Source of the DNA: UBA6244 sp041582875
GTDB lineage: Bacteria; Bacteroidota; Bacteroidia; Bacteroidales; F082
DNA length: 64,000 bases
Assembly (NCBI GenBank): GCA_041582875.1
Contig: JBFHGX010000001.1
Span: 1-64,000 of the forward strand
Direction of reading: 5' to 3'
The position numbers and the translations under genes are program-made. Within the stretch, counting starts at the first letter, position 1, and every line of letters starts with the position of its first letter. The notes below the pieces were generated by a model. It saw only the letters and a program-made list of their open reading frames with translations, made no database searches and was not told the DNA's origin. Below are positions 53,656 to 63,166 of this stretch, piece after piece.

Positions 53656-54378
53656 ATGAGTAGGCATGAAAGTGACCAACGGCCCTTTTCTTTTCGACAA
53701 TTTTCTCTTCATCATCATCAATCTACCATGAAGGTAGGTATGGATGCAATCATTCTTGGTGTTTGGACAGGGATTTCAAAGCAGGCTCACGTGTTAGACA
53801 TTGGAACCGGATCTGGAATTATATCGCTCATATTGGCTTCGAGAGGTGTTAATAGTATAGTCGCAATTGATATAGACAAGCCTTCTGTTGACGAATCAAA
53901 TCAAAATTTCGCAAAATCGTTATGGGCATCTCAGCTAAATGCGCAAAATACGAGCCTGCAAGAATTTATGTTGAGTGCACAAAAAAAGTTTGATTTGATT
54001 ATTTCTAATCCCCCATTTTTTCTTGATGGTGTTTTATCTGCATCTGAACGATTGAGTTACGCTCGTCATGCCAAATCTTTGACTTATCGAGACCTTGTTG
54101 AAGGAGTAAATATACTTTTAACTGATGAAGGCGTTTTTAGCGTTGTATTACCCTATAAAACAGCGCAGGATTTTATTACTGTTGCTAATGAATACAAACT
54201 TTATATAAAACGAAAAATGATCATTTTTCCAAGAAGAGGCATGACTCCTAATCGGATTAATATGGAGTTTTCAAAAAATCCACTTCATAATCCCAAATTA
54301 GAAATGTTGAGTATTAGGGAGGAAAGTAATGAGTTTTCAAATGAATATTTACAGTTAACAAATGCCTATTATCTCTAA
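53656..54378 (+). CDS. trmN6: tRNA1(Val) (adenine(37)-N6)-methyltransferase
   Basis: A 240-residue class I SAM-dependent methyltransferase (YfiC/TrmN6 group). SAM-binding motif DIGTGSGIISL (about 47-57), acidic second motif AIDIDKPSV, and the N6-adenine motif NPPFF (about residue 117). It methylates A37 of valine tRNA in characterised members. Cotranscribed with rimM, so both serve translation. Confidence 0.88.
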   Translation: MSRHESDQRPFSFRQFSLHHHQSTMKVGMDAIILGVWTGISKQAHVLDIGTGSGIISLILASRGVNSIVAIDIDKPSVDESNQNFAKSLWASQLNAQNTSLQEFMLSAQKKFDLIISNPPFFLDGVLSASERLSYARHAKSLTYRDLVEGVNILLTDEGVFSVVLPYKTAQDFITVANEYKLYIKRKMIIFPRRGMTPNRINMEFSKNPLHNPKLEMLSIREESNEFSNEYLQLTNAYYL

Positions 54379-54572
54379 ACACTATAGTTTAGGTATGTTA
54401 TTGTTTTGAATATCTGATTTTTAAAATGACTTTATTAAAATTCTTTTATGTTAAAATGCATAGGGGATGATTCAATTTTTCTTCCTAAATTTGAAAGGTG
54501 TTTAGGTTCATAATCATTTTCGAATTGCTATTTGTTTTATACCACTGAGCCATCGACTAAAATAATATCTAT

Positions 54573-54962
54573 ATGGAACCAAATTTTCTACATGATTTCA
54601 ATAATAAAATCATTCTGATTGTTGAGGATGAAGAAAGTAACTACGAATTACTAGAAGCTTTATTGACCCCAACCGGAGCAAAGTTACTACATGCCTCTAC
54701 CGGTAAGGTAGCCATTGATTATTTGAAAAATGAGCCACTGATTGATGTGGTATTAATGGACATCAAACTCCCTGACACCAGTGGATATGAAGTAACTAGA
54801 AAAATCAGGGAAATAAATGCCGATCTGCCCATTATTGCACAGACAGCTTTTGTGATGTCCGGCGACAAAGAAAAAGCCATCGAGGCTGGCTGCAATGCTT
54901 ACGTTTCAAAACCAATCGACTTATTAGAATTGCTTGATATTATCTCAGGCTTTATCAATTAG
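54573..54962 (+). CDS. orphan CheY-like response regulator
   Basis: A 129-residue single receiver domain: acidic pair ED in IVEDEES, phospho-acceptor D62 in VLMDIKLP, Thr in IAQTAFV and Lys in YVSKPID. No output domain. Its core is very close to the receivers of the hybrid kinases at 10423 and 13269 (IAQTAFG ... AGCNDYISKPI). There is no kinase within 35 kb except the PAS block at 3-19 kb, so it may be a phosphate shuttle or sink for those kinases without a receiver. 190 bases precede it with no gene. Confidence 0.9.
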   Translation: MEPNFLHDFNNKIILIVEDEESNYELLEALLTPTGAKLLHASTGKVAIDYLKNEPLIDVVLMDIKLPDTSGYEVTRKIREINADLPIIAQTAFVMSGDKEKAIEAGCNAYVSKPIDLLELLDIISGFIN

Positions 54963-55031
54963 AGGCTTTATTAGGCGTTTTCATTCGTTAACAGGTAATA
55001 AGCTCCTAATCTTCCTACATTGGAAGCCTCT
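54961..55031 (+). repeat. nested inverted repeats after the response regulator gene
   Basis: AGAGGCTT (54961-54968) pairs with AAGCCTCT (55024-55031), and inside it ATTAGG (54970-54975) pairs with CCTAAT (55005-55010). The loop is large and there is no T-run, so it may be a structured 3' end or small RNA rather than a standard terminator. Confidence 0.35.
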
Positions 55032-55113
55032 TGTTATCAAGCTAAATTAGTCATGTTCATTTAATCAACTTGCAATTGGAAGGGTTTCATTTTAGATGTA
55101 TTATAAAAAAATG

Positions 55114-55121
55114 TAAATTTG
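55114..55121 (+). promoter_or_regulatory. candidate -7 box of the RND efflux operon
   Basis: TAAATTTG fits TAnnTTTG, 37 bases before the ATG at 55159. No -33 element was identified. Confidence 0.35.
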
Positions 55122-55158
55122 TATAAATAAAACATATTCATATTAAATCCAATAATCC

Positions 55159-56349
55159 ATGAGTTCAATAACTTATTTTACAAAATTTGGTATTTGGAGC
55201 CTTGTTTTGGTTTTGGCTTTGCAGGCATGTAAGAGCGAAAAACAACAAGCTCCACCTCCTCCTGAAATACAGGTGGTTAAAGCTGTTCAGACTAATGTTC
55301 CTATTCATTCGGAGTTTGTAGGTCAAGTGTATGGATTATATGATATTCCTATTCGAGCACGCGTAGAAGGATGGCTTCGCGGGATGTATTTTAATGAAGG
55401 AACTCATGTGCGTAAAGGTGATTATTTATATAGCATCGATGCGGATACCTATCAGGCTCAAGTAGCAGCTCAAATGGGTATGGTAGCTCAAGCAGAAACG
55501 GAATATGTTAAAGCAAAAAGCGATTTGGGAAGAATTGAGCCTTTAGCTGCAATTAATGCGGTGAGTCAGAGTGATTTGGATGCTGCTCGGGCTGCTGCCG
55601 GAGCTGCAAAAGCTTATGTGGATGCTGCCAAAGCCAATCTTAATGCTGCACAAATTCAATTGAGCTACACTAAAGTTTATAGTCCTATCAGTGGTATCAT
55701 TGGTAAAACCAAAGCCAAAGTAGGCGAGTTTGTTGGTCGTGATCCAAACCCTGTTATCCTTAACACCGTATCGACAGTAGATACCATAAGGGTTCAGTTT
55801 TTTATTCCTGAAAGTCAGTACTTGGCACTTGCAGAGGAGTTTATCAAAAAACACCGAAATCAGGATGTTAAAAGAGAGTTTAATAATAAACAAAAAGATC
55901 TGGAATTAATTCTTTCCAATGGGGATGTATTTCCTGAAAAAGGTTGGATCGATTTTATTGATCGGGAAGTAGATCCTACCACAGGCTCTTTACTGATACA
56001 GGCCTCTTTTCCTAACCCCAACCGCATATTGCGTCCTGGACAATTTGCAAAGGTACGGGCACTTCTACGTGAAATTCCCAATGCGATTCTCATACCACAA
56101 AGATGTGTAATGGAAATACAAGGTCAATACTCAGTTTTTACCGTTTCAAAAGATAATGTTATTGGAAGCAAAATGTTGAGTGTTGGCCCTACTGTAGGCG
56201 ATAAGTGGCTTATATACTCTGGTTTAGAGTCTGGAGAGCAAATTGTTTACGAAGGGTTACAATCTGTTAAATTGGGAATGAAAATCAATCCTAAGTTGAT
56301 TACTCCCAAGGATCCAAAAACGGATAAAAAGGTGTCAGATGGAAAATAA
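55159..56349 (+). CDS. RND efflux periplasmic adaptor (AcrA/MexA family), lipoprotein
   Basis: A 396-residue membrane fusion protein with a lipoprotein signal (C24 in LALQACKSE) and a Pro-rich linker (APPPPEIQ). The lipoyl halves (VEGWLRGMYFNEGTHVRKGD and YSPISGIIGKTKAKVGEFV) flank an Ala-rich helical hairpin (about 95-170), then beta-barrel and membrane-proximal domains. It links the pump to the outer-membrane channel. First gene of an efflux operon; its end overlaps the permease start by 11 bases. No regulator is adjacent. Confidence 0.93.
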   Translation: MSSITYFTKFGIWSLVLVLALQACKSEKQQAPPPPEIQVVKAVQTNVPIHSEFVGQVYGLYDIPIRARVEGWLRGMYFNEGTHVRKGDYLYSIDADTYQAQVAAQMGMVAQAETEYVKAKSDLGRIEPLAAINAVSQSDLDAARAAAGAAKAYVDAAKANLNAAQIQLSYTKVYSPISGIIGKTKAKVGEFVGRDPNPVILNTVSTVDTIRVQFFIPESQYLALAEEFIKKHRNQDVKREFNNKQKDLELILSNGDVFPEKGWIDFIDREVDPTTGSLLIQASFPNPNRILRPGQFAKVRALLREIPNAILIPQRCVMEIQGQYSVFTVSKDNVIGSKMLSVGPTVGDKWLIYSGLESGEQIVYEGLQSVKLGMKINPKLITPKDPKTDKKVSDGK

Positions 56350-59300
56350 AGGCAACTTTTTCGTACACAGACCTGTGGTGGCCATGGTTATGGCCATTAT
56401 TATTGTGATTGTGGGTGTAATCTCGCTGACTTCGCTTCCTATCGAGCAATATCCCAATCTTACTCCTCCTGTTGTGCAGGTAACGGCTAGTTATACGGGG
56501 GCCGATGCCGTGAGTGTTGAACAAACGGTTGCGACTCCCCTTGAACAACAAATTAATGGTGTCGATAACATGATATACATGAAATCGACCAACGCCAATG
56601 ATGGCTCTATGAATATTCAAGTTTCGTTTGAGGTTGGTACTGATCCTGATATGAATACTGTTTTTACTCAAAATAAAGTATCTGCTGCAACAGCCAAATT
56701 GCCTTCAGCAGTAACTCAATACGGAGTAACGACACAAAAATCATTGCCTAACATTCTGATGCTTGTTACATTGACCTCTGAGGGTGATGTTTATGATCAA
56801 AATTTCTTGGGTAATTATGCGTTAATCAATATTAAAGATGAACTATCGCGATTGAGCGGTGTTGGAAATGTTACTGTTTTGGGTGCAAGTGACTATTCAA
56901 TGCGTATCTGGGTTCAACCCGATAGATTAAGTCAGATGGGTATTACAATTCCTGACATTTTGAATGCCATTAAACAACAGAACGTTATCGTTCCTGGCGG
57001 AAAATTTGGTGCTGAACCAGCTCCTCCCGGAACAGAATATACGTACACTGTTAAACTTCCCGAACGTTTTAATACTGAAGAAGCTTTTGGTGATATCGTT
57101 ATCCGCATCAAAGAAGATGGTTCGCAGGTAAAACTTAAAGATGTGGCTAAAATTAATTTGGGGGTAGAAACCTACAACGCTTTCACCAGATTAAATGGCC
57201 AAGAATGTGCTGTAATTGCATTGTATCAATCCCCTGGTTCCAATGCTGTTGAACTAGCTGGGCAGGTAAAATCGAGTATGCAGAATATGGCACAACGGTT
57301 TCCTGATGGAGTAAAATACGATATTTCATTGGATGCAACAGCTCCCATTACTGCTGGTATCGATGATATTATCAAAACTCTTTTTGAGGCTTTATTTCTT
57401 GTAATCTTGGTAGTGTTTATTTTTATCCAAGATTGGCGTGCAACCCTCATACCCTTATTGGCTATCCCTGTTTCACTGGTGGGCGCCTTTATGTTGTTTC
57501 CCTTGTTGGGATTTACGGTAAATGTACTTTCACTACTCGGACTTGTGCTTGCCATTGGAATTGTGGTCGACGATGCCATTGTCGTCGTTGAAGCTGTTCA
57601 AGTAAACATTGAAGCAGGAATGTCGGCCAAGGAAGCCACACTCGACGCGATGCGAAAAGTAACAGCACCTATTATCGCTACTACAATTGTATTGGTGGCT
57701 GTTTTTATTCCTGTTGCTAACATGAGCGGTATTACGGGAAGACTTTACCAGCAATTTGCAATAACAGTGGCGGTATCTGTGGTTATTTCTTCCATAAATG
57801 CATTGTCCCTCTCCCCTGCCCTTTGTTCGTTATTGCTGCGGAAACCTACTCCTTACAAAGGATTGCTTGGTAAATTCTTTGGGTGGTTTAATATGAAGAT
57901 GGGTAAAACGACTGAAGGATACATGAATTTTACACAGATTGTAACACGCAAATTAACACGTAGTGTAATCTTTATTGGTGTTATTTTTGTTAGTGCTGGT
58001 ATTTTCGGTAAATTGGTTCCTACCGGATTTATTCCGGTTGAAGATATGGGTTATTTCATGCTGAATGTGCAACTTCCAAATGCGGCCTCATTACAAAGAA
58101 CTGACGTGGTTACACGGCAAATTGAAAAAATACTTGAAAAACATCCTGAAATTGAATATGTAACCAATGTAACTGGTTATTCTCTACTCTCTGGAGCCAT
58201 GGCATCAAACAATGCTTTTATTTTTGTCAATCTTATTCCTTGGGATCAGCGTGATAAAACAGCCAATCAGGTAGTGCAGGATGTTAACAAAGAGCTTTTC
58301 TTTTTTGTGAAAGCTGCGCAAGCCTTTGCTTTTGAACCTCCAGCCATACCGGGATTGGGAAATGGATCGGGTTTTAGCATCATGATTCAGGACCGATCAG
58401 GAAGTACACCTGATTATCTGGCCTTAAATACCCAGAAATTCATCGATTCAGCCATGGCAAGACCTGAAATCGGACAGGCTTTTACCACTTTTCAAGCGAA
58501 CGTACCTCAAAAATACCTTGAGGTGAACAAGGAAAAAGTACTGAAAATGGGTGTTAATTTGAGCGATGTGTATACCACAGTCGGAGCCTTTTTAGGAGGA
58601 GCCTATGTGAATGACTTTACACGGTTTGGTAGATTATACAAAACGTATATTCAAGCCGAACCAATGTATCGTGTGGATGCATCACAAATCAGCAACTTTT
58701 TTATTAAAAACAATACAGGCTCCATGGTTCCACTTTCCACAATGGTAGATGTGGAGAATGTGTACGGACCTGACTACATCACTCGCTTTAATTTATACAG
58801 GGCTGCTGAAGTACAAGGGAGTCCAGCTGAGGGGTATACTTCCTCAGATGCGTTGAATGCCTTAAAAGAAGTTGCTTTGGCTACTTTGCCAGCCGATATG
58901 TCTTATGCTTGGAATGCACTGTCGTATCAGGAAGAGGAATCTTCCGGTGCCGCCGGAATCGTTTTTCTATTCTCGCTTATTTTTGTGTTTCTCATTTTAG
59001 CTGCTCAGTATGAAAGCTGGTCGTTGCCCATGAGCATTTTGCTAGGAACACCATTTGCCTTGTTTGGTGCTTTTGTCGGACTCTGGATTGCTCGACAGTT
59101 TAGTTCAAGTTTCGAGAACAATATCTTCGCGCAAATTTCATTGGTTTTGCTCATTGCTATGGCGGCTAAAAATGCTATTCTTATTGTGGAATATGCCAAA
59201 GATGAATTTGAAAATGGACTCTCATTGGTCGATTCAGCAATGAAAGCAGCGCGCGAACGCTTCCGTCCCATTCTTATGACGGCTTTTTCGTTTATTCTGG

Positions 59301-59503
59301 GGATATTACCTTTGGTACTGGCTTCCGGTTCAGGTGCTGAATCACGTAAAGTGATGGGAATGGCCTTGCTGGGTGGAATGAGTGTGGCTACCTTCCTGGG
59401 AATATTTTTCTATCCCATGCTGTTTGTCCTAGTGGGTAAATTAGCTGGTTACGAAAAGAAAAGAGACTTGGCAAAGGTGAAATCTGAAAATGAAAAATCA
59501 TGA
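56339..59503 (+). CDS. RND efflux pump permease (AcrB/MexB, HAE1 family)
   Basis: A 1054-residue inner-membrane proton/drug antiporter with twelve helices and two large periplasmic loops. Proton-relay residues are kept: the Asp pair in TM4 (GIVVDDAIVVVEAV) and Lys in TM10 (AAKNAILIVEYAK). N-terminal FVHRPVVAMVMAI is typical. Substrates of this group are hydrophobic drugs, bile acids or detergents. ATG 56339 overlaps the adaptor stop; TGA overlaps the next ATG (ATGA). Confidence 0.96.
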   Translation: MENKGNFFVHRPVVAMVMAIIIVIVGVISLTSLPIEQYPNLTPPVVQVTASYTGADAVSVEQTVATPLEQQINGVDNMIYMKSTNANDGSMNIQVSFEVGTDPDMNTVFTQNKVSAATAKLPSAVTQYGVTTQKSLPNILMLVTLTSEGDVYDQNFLGNYALINIKDELSRLSGVGNVTVLGASDYSMRIWVQPDRLSQMGITIPDILNAIKQQNVIVPGGKFGAEPAPPGTEYTYTVKLPERFNTEEAFGDIVIRIKEDGSQVKLKDVAKINLGVETYNAFTRLNGQECAVIALYQSPGSNAVELAGQVKSSMQNMAQRFPDGVKYDISLDATAPITAGIDDIIKTLFEALFLVILVVFIFIQDWRATLIPLLAIPVSLVGAFMLFPLLGFTVNVLSLLGLVLAIGIVVDDAIVVVEAVQVNIEAGMSAKEATLDAMRKVTAPIIATTIVLVAVFIPVANMSGITGRLYQQFAITVAVSVVISSINALSLSPALCSLLLRKPTPYKGLLGKFFGWFNMKMGKTTEGYMNFTQIVTRKLTRSVIFIGVIFVSAGIFGKLVPTGFIPVEDMGYFMLNVQLPNAASLQRTDVVTRQIEKILEKHPEIEYVTNVTGYSLLSGAMASNNAFIFVNLIPWDQRDKTANQVVQDVNKELFFFVKAAQAFAFEPPAIPGLGNGSGFSIMIQDRSGSTPDYLALNTQKFIDSAMARPEIGQAFTTFQANVPQKYLEVNKEKVLKMGVNLSDVYTTVGAFLGGAYVNDFTRFGRLYKTYIQAEPMYRVDASQISNFFIKNNTGSMVPLSTMVDVENVYGPDYITRFNLYRAAEVQGSPAEGYTSSDALNALKEVALATLPADMSYAWNALSYQEEESSGAAGIVFLFSLIFVFLILAAQYESWSLPMSILLGTPFALFGAFVGLWIARQFSSSFENNIFAQISLVLLIAMAAKNAILIVEYAKDEFENGLSLVDSAMKAARERFRPILMTAFSFILGILPLVLASGSGAESRKVMGMALLGGMSVATFLGIFFYPMLFVLVGKLAGYEKKRDLAKVKSENEKS

Positions 59504-60900
59504 AAAAGTTAGTTTATCTTCTTTTATTTGGCCTGCTTATTCACATAAGTGGTTGTAAGCTGGGGCCTGCCTATCAACGATCGACTTTCGACTTGTCGGG
59601 TAACTACAATGCCAATTCAGAAAATGCAGACACAATTGTTAATTTGCGTTGGTGGGAAATGTTTAACGACCCTGTGCTGGATACACTTATTAGAGTGGCA
59701 TTAAACGAAAATAAAGATGTCTTGGTTGCTGCTGCCCGAATAGAAGCCGCCAGAGCAACGGTGGGCTACAATAAAGCTGACCAATTCCCCACAATAAATG
59801 TGGCTGGTGGTGCAAGTCGTGGAAATTTTTCTGGCGCTAAGCTGAATAGTACGATCAATAATTTTTATGCCTATCCTGAATTGGTTTGGGAGCTAGACTT
59901 TTGGGGTAAATATCGCAGCGCCACTGACGCTGCTCGTGCTCAAATGGTGGCTTCGCAATACGGAATGCGCACCATTCAAATAAGTCTGATTTCTGCTGTT
60001 ACTAGTACCTATTTTCAATTGTTGGAATACAAAGCTAAGTTGGAAATCTCGTATAGCACGTTGGAATCTAGAACTAGAGGATTAAAGATCCTTGAACAAC
60101 GCTACGAACATGGGATAGTGGCTGAAATTGATTTAAATCAATCTCAAATTCAATGGGCTTTGGCTGCCGCTTCAGTTCCCTCGTATCAACGATGGATAGC
60201 TATAACTGAAAGTTCGTTAAGTATTCTGTTGGGCCAGCTTCCTCATAGCATCGAAGCGGGAATATCACTTGAAAACCAGCCCATTCCACCAGATGTCCCA
60301 ACAGGCTTGCCTTCTCAACTGCTTGAACGTCGTCCAGATATTCTTCAAGCTGAACAAAATTGTATAGCTGCCAACGAACAGATTGGTGTGGCCATTGCCA
60401 TGCGATTACCTTCTATCAGCTTAACCGGCTTGCTTGGTGTTGCCAGCGACGATTTGTCTACACTTACCAAAGGTGGGTTGGCTTGGTCGGCAAGCGCAGG
60501 ACTATTAAGTCCTGTTTTTCAGTTTGGAAAGAACAAACGACGTGTCGAAATCGCTCAGTACCAAGCTCGTGAAGCAGCACTCACCTACGAAAGTACAGTA
60601 AATTCAGCCTTTAAAGATGTAGAGGATGCACTAATTTCTATCGAAACATTAAAAACGGAATTGGGTATCCTGGAAGTGAGAAATAATGCGGCTATTAATG
60701 CTGAAAAATTGTCGTGGCAACGGTATGACAAAGGTGTTACCAGTTACCTGGAAGTCATCGATTCACAAACTCAGTCGTTTCAGGCTCAGCTTGATTTTTC
60801 GCAAGCCCGTCAGGATTTACTTAGCATGTATATTCAATTGTATAAAGCACTTGGTGGTGGATGGCTAACTCCTGAGGAAGAGCAATCTTTTCAAAGATAG
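59500..60900 (+). CDS. outer-membrane efflux channel (TolC/OprM, NodT-type lipoprotein)
   Basis: A 466-residue outer-membrane factor with a lipoprotein signal (lipobox ending at C19, IHISGCKLG) and two OEP repeats of long coiled helices and barrel strands (ARIEAARATVGYNKAD; ELDFWGKYR; LLERRPDIL; LGVASDDLSTL; VTSYLEVIDSQTQ). Third partner of the RND pump, and last gene of the operon, followed by a hairpin. Confidence 0.95.
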   Translation: MKKLVYLLLFGLLIHISGCKLGPAYQRSTFDLSGNYNANSENADTIVNLRWWEMFNDPVLDTLIRVALNENKDVLVAAARIEAARATVGYNKADQFPTINVAGGASRGNFSGAKLNSTINNFYAYPELVWELDFWGKYRSATDAARAQMVASQYGMRTIQISLISAVTSTYFQLLEYKAKLEISYSTLESRTRGLKILEQRYEHGIVAEIDLNQSQIQWALAAASVPSYQRWIAITESSLSILLGQLPHSIEAGISLENQPIPPDVPTGLPSQLLERRPDILQAEQNCIAANEQIGVAIAMRLPSISLTGLLGVASDDLSTLTKGGLAWSASAGLLSPVFQFGKNKRRVEIAQYQAREAALTYESTVNSAFKDVEDALISIETLKTELGILEVRNNAAINAEKLSWQRYDKGVTSYLEVIDSQTQSFQAQLDFSQARQDLLSMYIQLYKALGGGWLTPEEEQSFQR

Positions 60901-60944
60901 TAAACCAATGATTAATTGAAGGGCATTTTACACCCCTTTGTATG

Positions 60945-60985
60945 GAATCTGTCTGAATGAATAATTTAGACAGATTCTATTGTTT
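60945..60985 (+). terminator. terminator of the RND efflux operon
   Basis: Arms GAATCTGTCT (60945-60954) and AGACAGATTC (60968-60977), 10 base pairs, 13-base loop, followed by TATTGTTTT. Confidence 0.7.
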
Positions 60986-61033
60986 TAGGAAGGGGCTTTG
61001 TTATATTTTTGAGTCGTACTTAATCAAAAAATC

Positions 61034-62839
61034 ATGAACCTAATTGAAAAAATACTGGCTTCTCATGCTGGAAAAAATGAGGTAAAACCAGGCGATATTG
61101 TTGATATTCTTATTGATGCCCGCGTAGCACGCGATTTTGGTGGACCTAACGTGGTTAAAACATTGGAAGAGAACGGTCTGGATGTAGATGATGTGAATCG
61201 AACTTTTTTTACTTTTGATACCAATCCTACCGGAAGTGATCAAAAATATGCCATTAATCAACAACTTGTTCGCTCCTATGCTCGAAAACAAGGAATTAAA
61301 GTTTTTGATATCAACACGGGTATTGGTACGCATACCCTCATAAGCGAAGGATTAGCTTGGCCTGGATCAACTGCAGTTACTACCGATTCTCATGCCAATA
61401 TTTTAGGAGCCATTGGAGCATTTGGACAAGGAATGGGTGATAAAGATATTGCTGCTGCTTTTCATAAGGGAAAAGTTTGGTTTAAGGTTCCTGCTTCGGT
61501 AAAGATTACCATCACAGGTAAACGCCCCGGAAATGTAAGTGCAAAGGACATTGTCCTCAACTTATTACATCAGTTTGGTGCCAATCAATTGCTGGGATAT
61601 TCCGTTGAATTTTACGGTGAAGCAGTTGATGCTCTTACACTCGACGAAAGAATTACCATCGCTTCAATGGGAACCGAAATGGGAGTTATTATTCTTTTAT
61701 TTACTCCCAACGATGAGATTATGCGTTTTTGCGAAGAAAAAACCGGACGCAAACTCATTAAACCACAAGCTGATACTGGCGCTTTTTATGAAAAAGAGCT
61801 TACAATCGATATCAGTAGTTTTGTTCCTATGGTTAGTCGTCCCGGAAAACCTCACGATACAGTTGACATCAATTTGACAAGAAAAAATCGCATTAATTCA
61901 GCATTTATTGGTAGCTGTACCAATGGCCGAATGGAAGATATGCGCATTGCAGCACGTATTCTGGAAGGCAGAAAAGTTGCTCCGGGAGTGGTATTGAAAA
62001 TCGTTCCTGCGACGGATGAAATCTGGCTGCAATGCCTTGAAGAAGGTATTATTTCCACCTTTAAAAAAGCTGGTGCCTTGGTAAGTAATGCAGGTTGTGC
62101 CGGATGTGCAGCAGGTCAGGTTGGGCAAAATGGACCTGGAGAGGTTACTATCAGTACCGGAAATCGAAATTTCCCAGGTAAACAGGGCAAGGGAGCTGTT
62201 TATTTGGCTTCCCCTGCAACCGTTGCGGCTTCAGCTGTGGCTGGATATATAACCACCGAAGATCAAATTCCTGACATCGCCCCTGATTATTCTATTGACG
62301 ACCTGATTAAAGATAAAGTATCGGCCATGTCGCATCAAAAACAAATCGCTGAAAAAGAAGATACCATTTCGGGAAGGGTTTGGGTAATACAAAAAGACGA
62401 TATCGATACGGATATGATTTTCCATAACCGTTACCTTCAAATTACTGATCCCAAAGAAATGGGACAATATATATTTGATAACCTTGAAGGTTACGAGGAT
62501 TTTGCCAAAAGAGTAAAAAGAGGAGATATTTTAATTACAGGTAAAAATTTTGGTGCTGGAAGTTCACGTCAACAAGCTGTTGATGGGTTTGCTACCCTGG
62601 GTGTTCAAGCCATCCTTGCGGAATCATTTGGTGCAATTTATGAACGAAATGCCATCAATGCAGCCTTCCCTATATTAACTTACAACTCTATTGATGCACT
62701 TAATCTTAAAGATGGTGATGAAATTAGTGTCAACTTTAAAACCGGAGAGCTTGTGAAGTTATCTGACGGATGCTCCATGGCAGCCGAGCCATTCTCAGAT
62801 GTACAATTGGAAATATTCCGGAATGACGGGTTGTTTTAG
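61034..62839 (+). CDS. single-chain aconitase/IPMI-family hydratase (LeuC-LeuD type fusion)
   Basis: A 601-residue [4Fe-4S] hydro-lyase of the HACN/IPMI branch in which the large (LeuC-like, about 1-410) and small swivel (LeuD-like, about 450-590) parts are one chain. Cluster Cys: SCTNGRMEDM and GCAGCAAG; also STGNRNFPGKQG and, in the swivel domain, GKNFGAGSSRQQA. Conserved active-site segments GIGTH and DSHANILGAIGA are present. The usual catalytic DH dyad near the N-terminus (DHN in LeuC, DHL in aconitase) reads FDTN here. Substrate could be citrate, isopropylmalate, homocitrate or a related acid; no pathway genes are adjacent. Confidence 0.85.
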   Translation: MNLIEKILASHAGKNEVKPGDIVDILIDARVARDFGGPNVVKTLEENGLDVDDVNRTFFTFDTNPTGSDQKYAINQQLVRSYARKQGIKVFDINTGIGTHTLISEGLAWPGSTAVTTDSHANILGAIGAFGQGMGDKDIAAAFHKGKVWFKVPASVKITITGKRPGNVSAKDIVLNLLHQFGANQLLGYSVEFYGEAVDALTLDERITIASMGTEMGVIILLFTPNDEIMRFCEEKTGRKLIKPQADTGAFYEKELTIDISSFVPMVSRPGKPHDTVDINLTRKNRINSAFIGSCTNGRMEDMRIAARILEGRKVAPGVVLKIVPATDEIWLQCLEEGIISTFKKAGALVSNAGCAGCAAGQVGQNGPGEVTISTGNRNFPGKQGKGAVYLASPATVAASAVAGYITTEDQIPDIAPDYSIDDLIKDKVSAMSHQKQIAEKEDTISGRVWVIQKDDIDTDMIFHNRYLQITDPKEMGQYIFDNLEGYEDFAKRVKRGDILITGKNFGAGSSRQQAVDGFATLGVQAILAESFGAIYERNAINAAFPILTYNSIDALNLKDGDEISVNFKTGELVKLSDGCSMAAEPFSDVQLEIFRNDGLF

Positions 62840-62858
62840 TCTAGACATATTTTAATTT

Positions 62859-62893
62859 AAGTCGGTATTCTTTGTTGATTACCGACTTTTTTG
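62859..62893 (+). terminator. terminator after the hydratase gene
   Basis: Arms AAGTCGGTA (62859-62867) and TACCGACTT (62880-62888) with a 12-base loop, then TTTTTG. Confidence 0.82.
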
Positions 62894-63166
62894 TTCTTCA
62901 ACCCACCTATGCCTTAACTCATCGCTGTAATTATATTTATAAATCGCAGATTTCCACTAAATCATACGGTTTATATCTTTTTTGCAAATGAAGTGTAAAC
63001 GCGATACAACATCAAATAATTACCTATATTTTTGCGGCCCATAAAAAGAAATTATTGCTCAGCTCTGTTTATTATATTGCTCAGGAATTGAAATCGCTTG
63101 GATAGAATTGAATTCTTCAACAGGGCTCTGCTCGACTGTTTAACAACCAAAAAGGACAGTGGTGGC
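62894..63166. other. intergenic region before trkH
   Basis: The gap between the hydratase terminator and trkH has no open frame longer than chance. A TATTTTTG box at 63027-63034 could be the trkH promoter (-7), leaving a leader of about 130 bases; no -33 element is clear. I see no tRNA or riboswitch motif. Confidence 0.4.

Noticed and set aside
57226..57579. 117-codon minus-strand frame inside the RND permease gene
   Set aside because: Shadow of the permease; low-complexity Ser/Thr-rich product.
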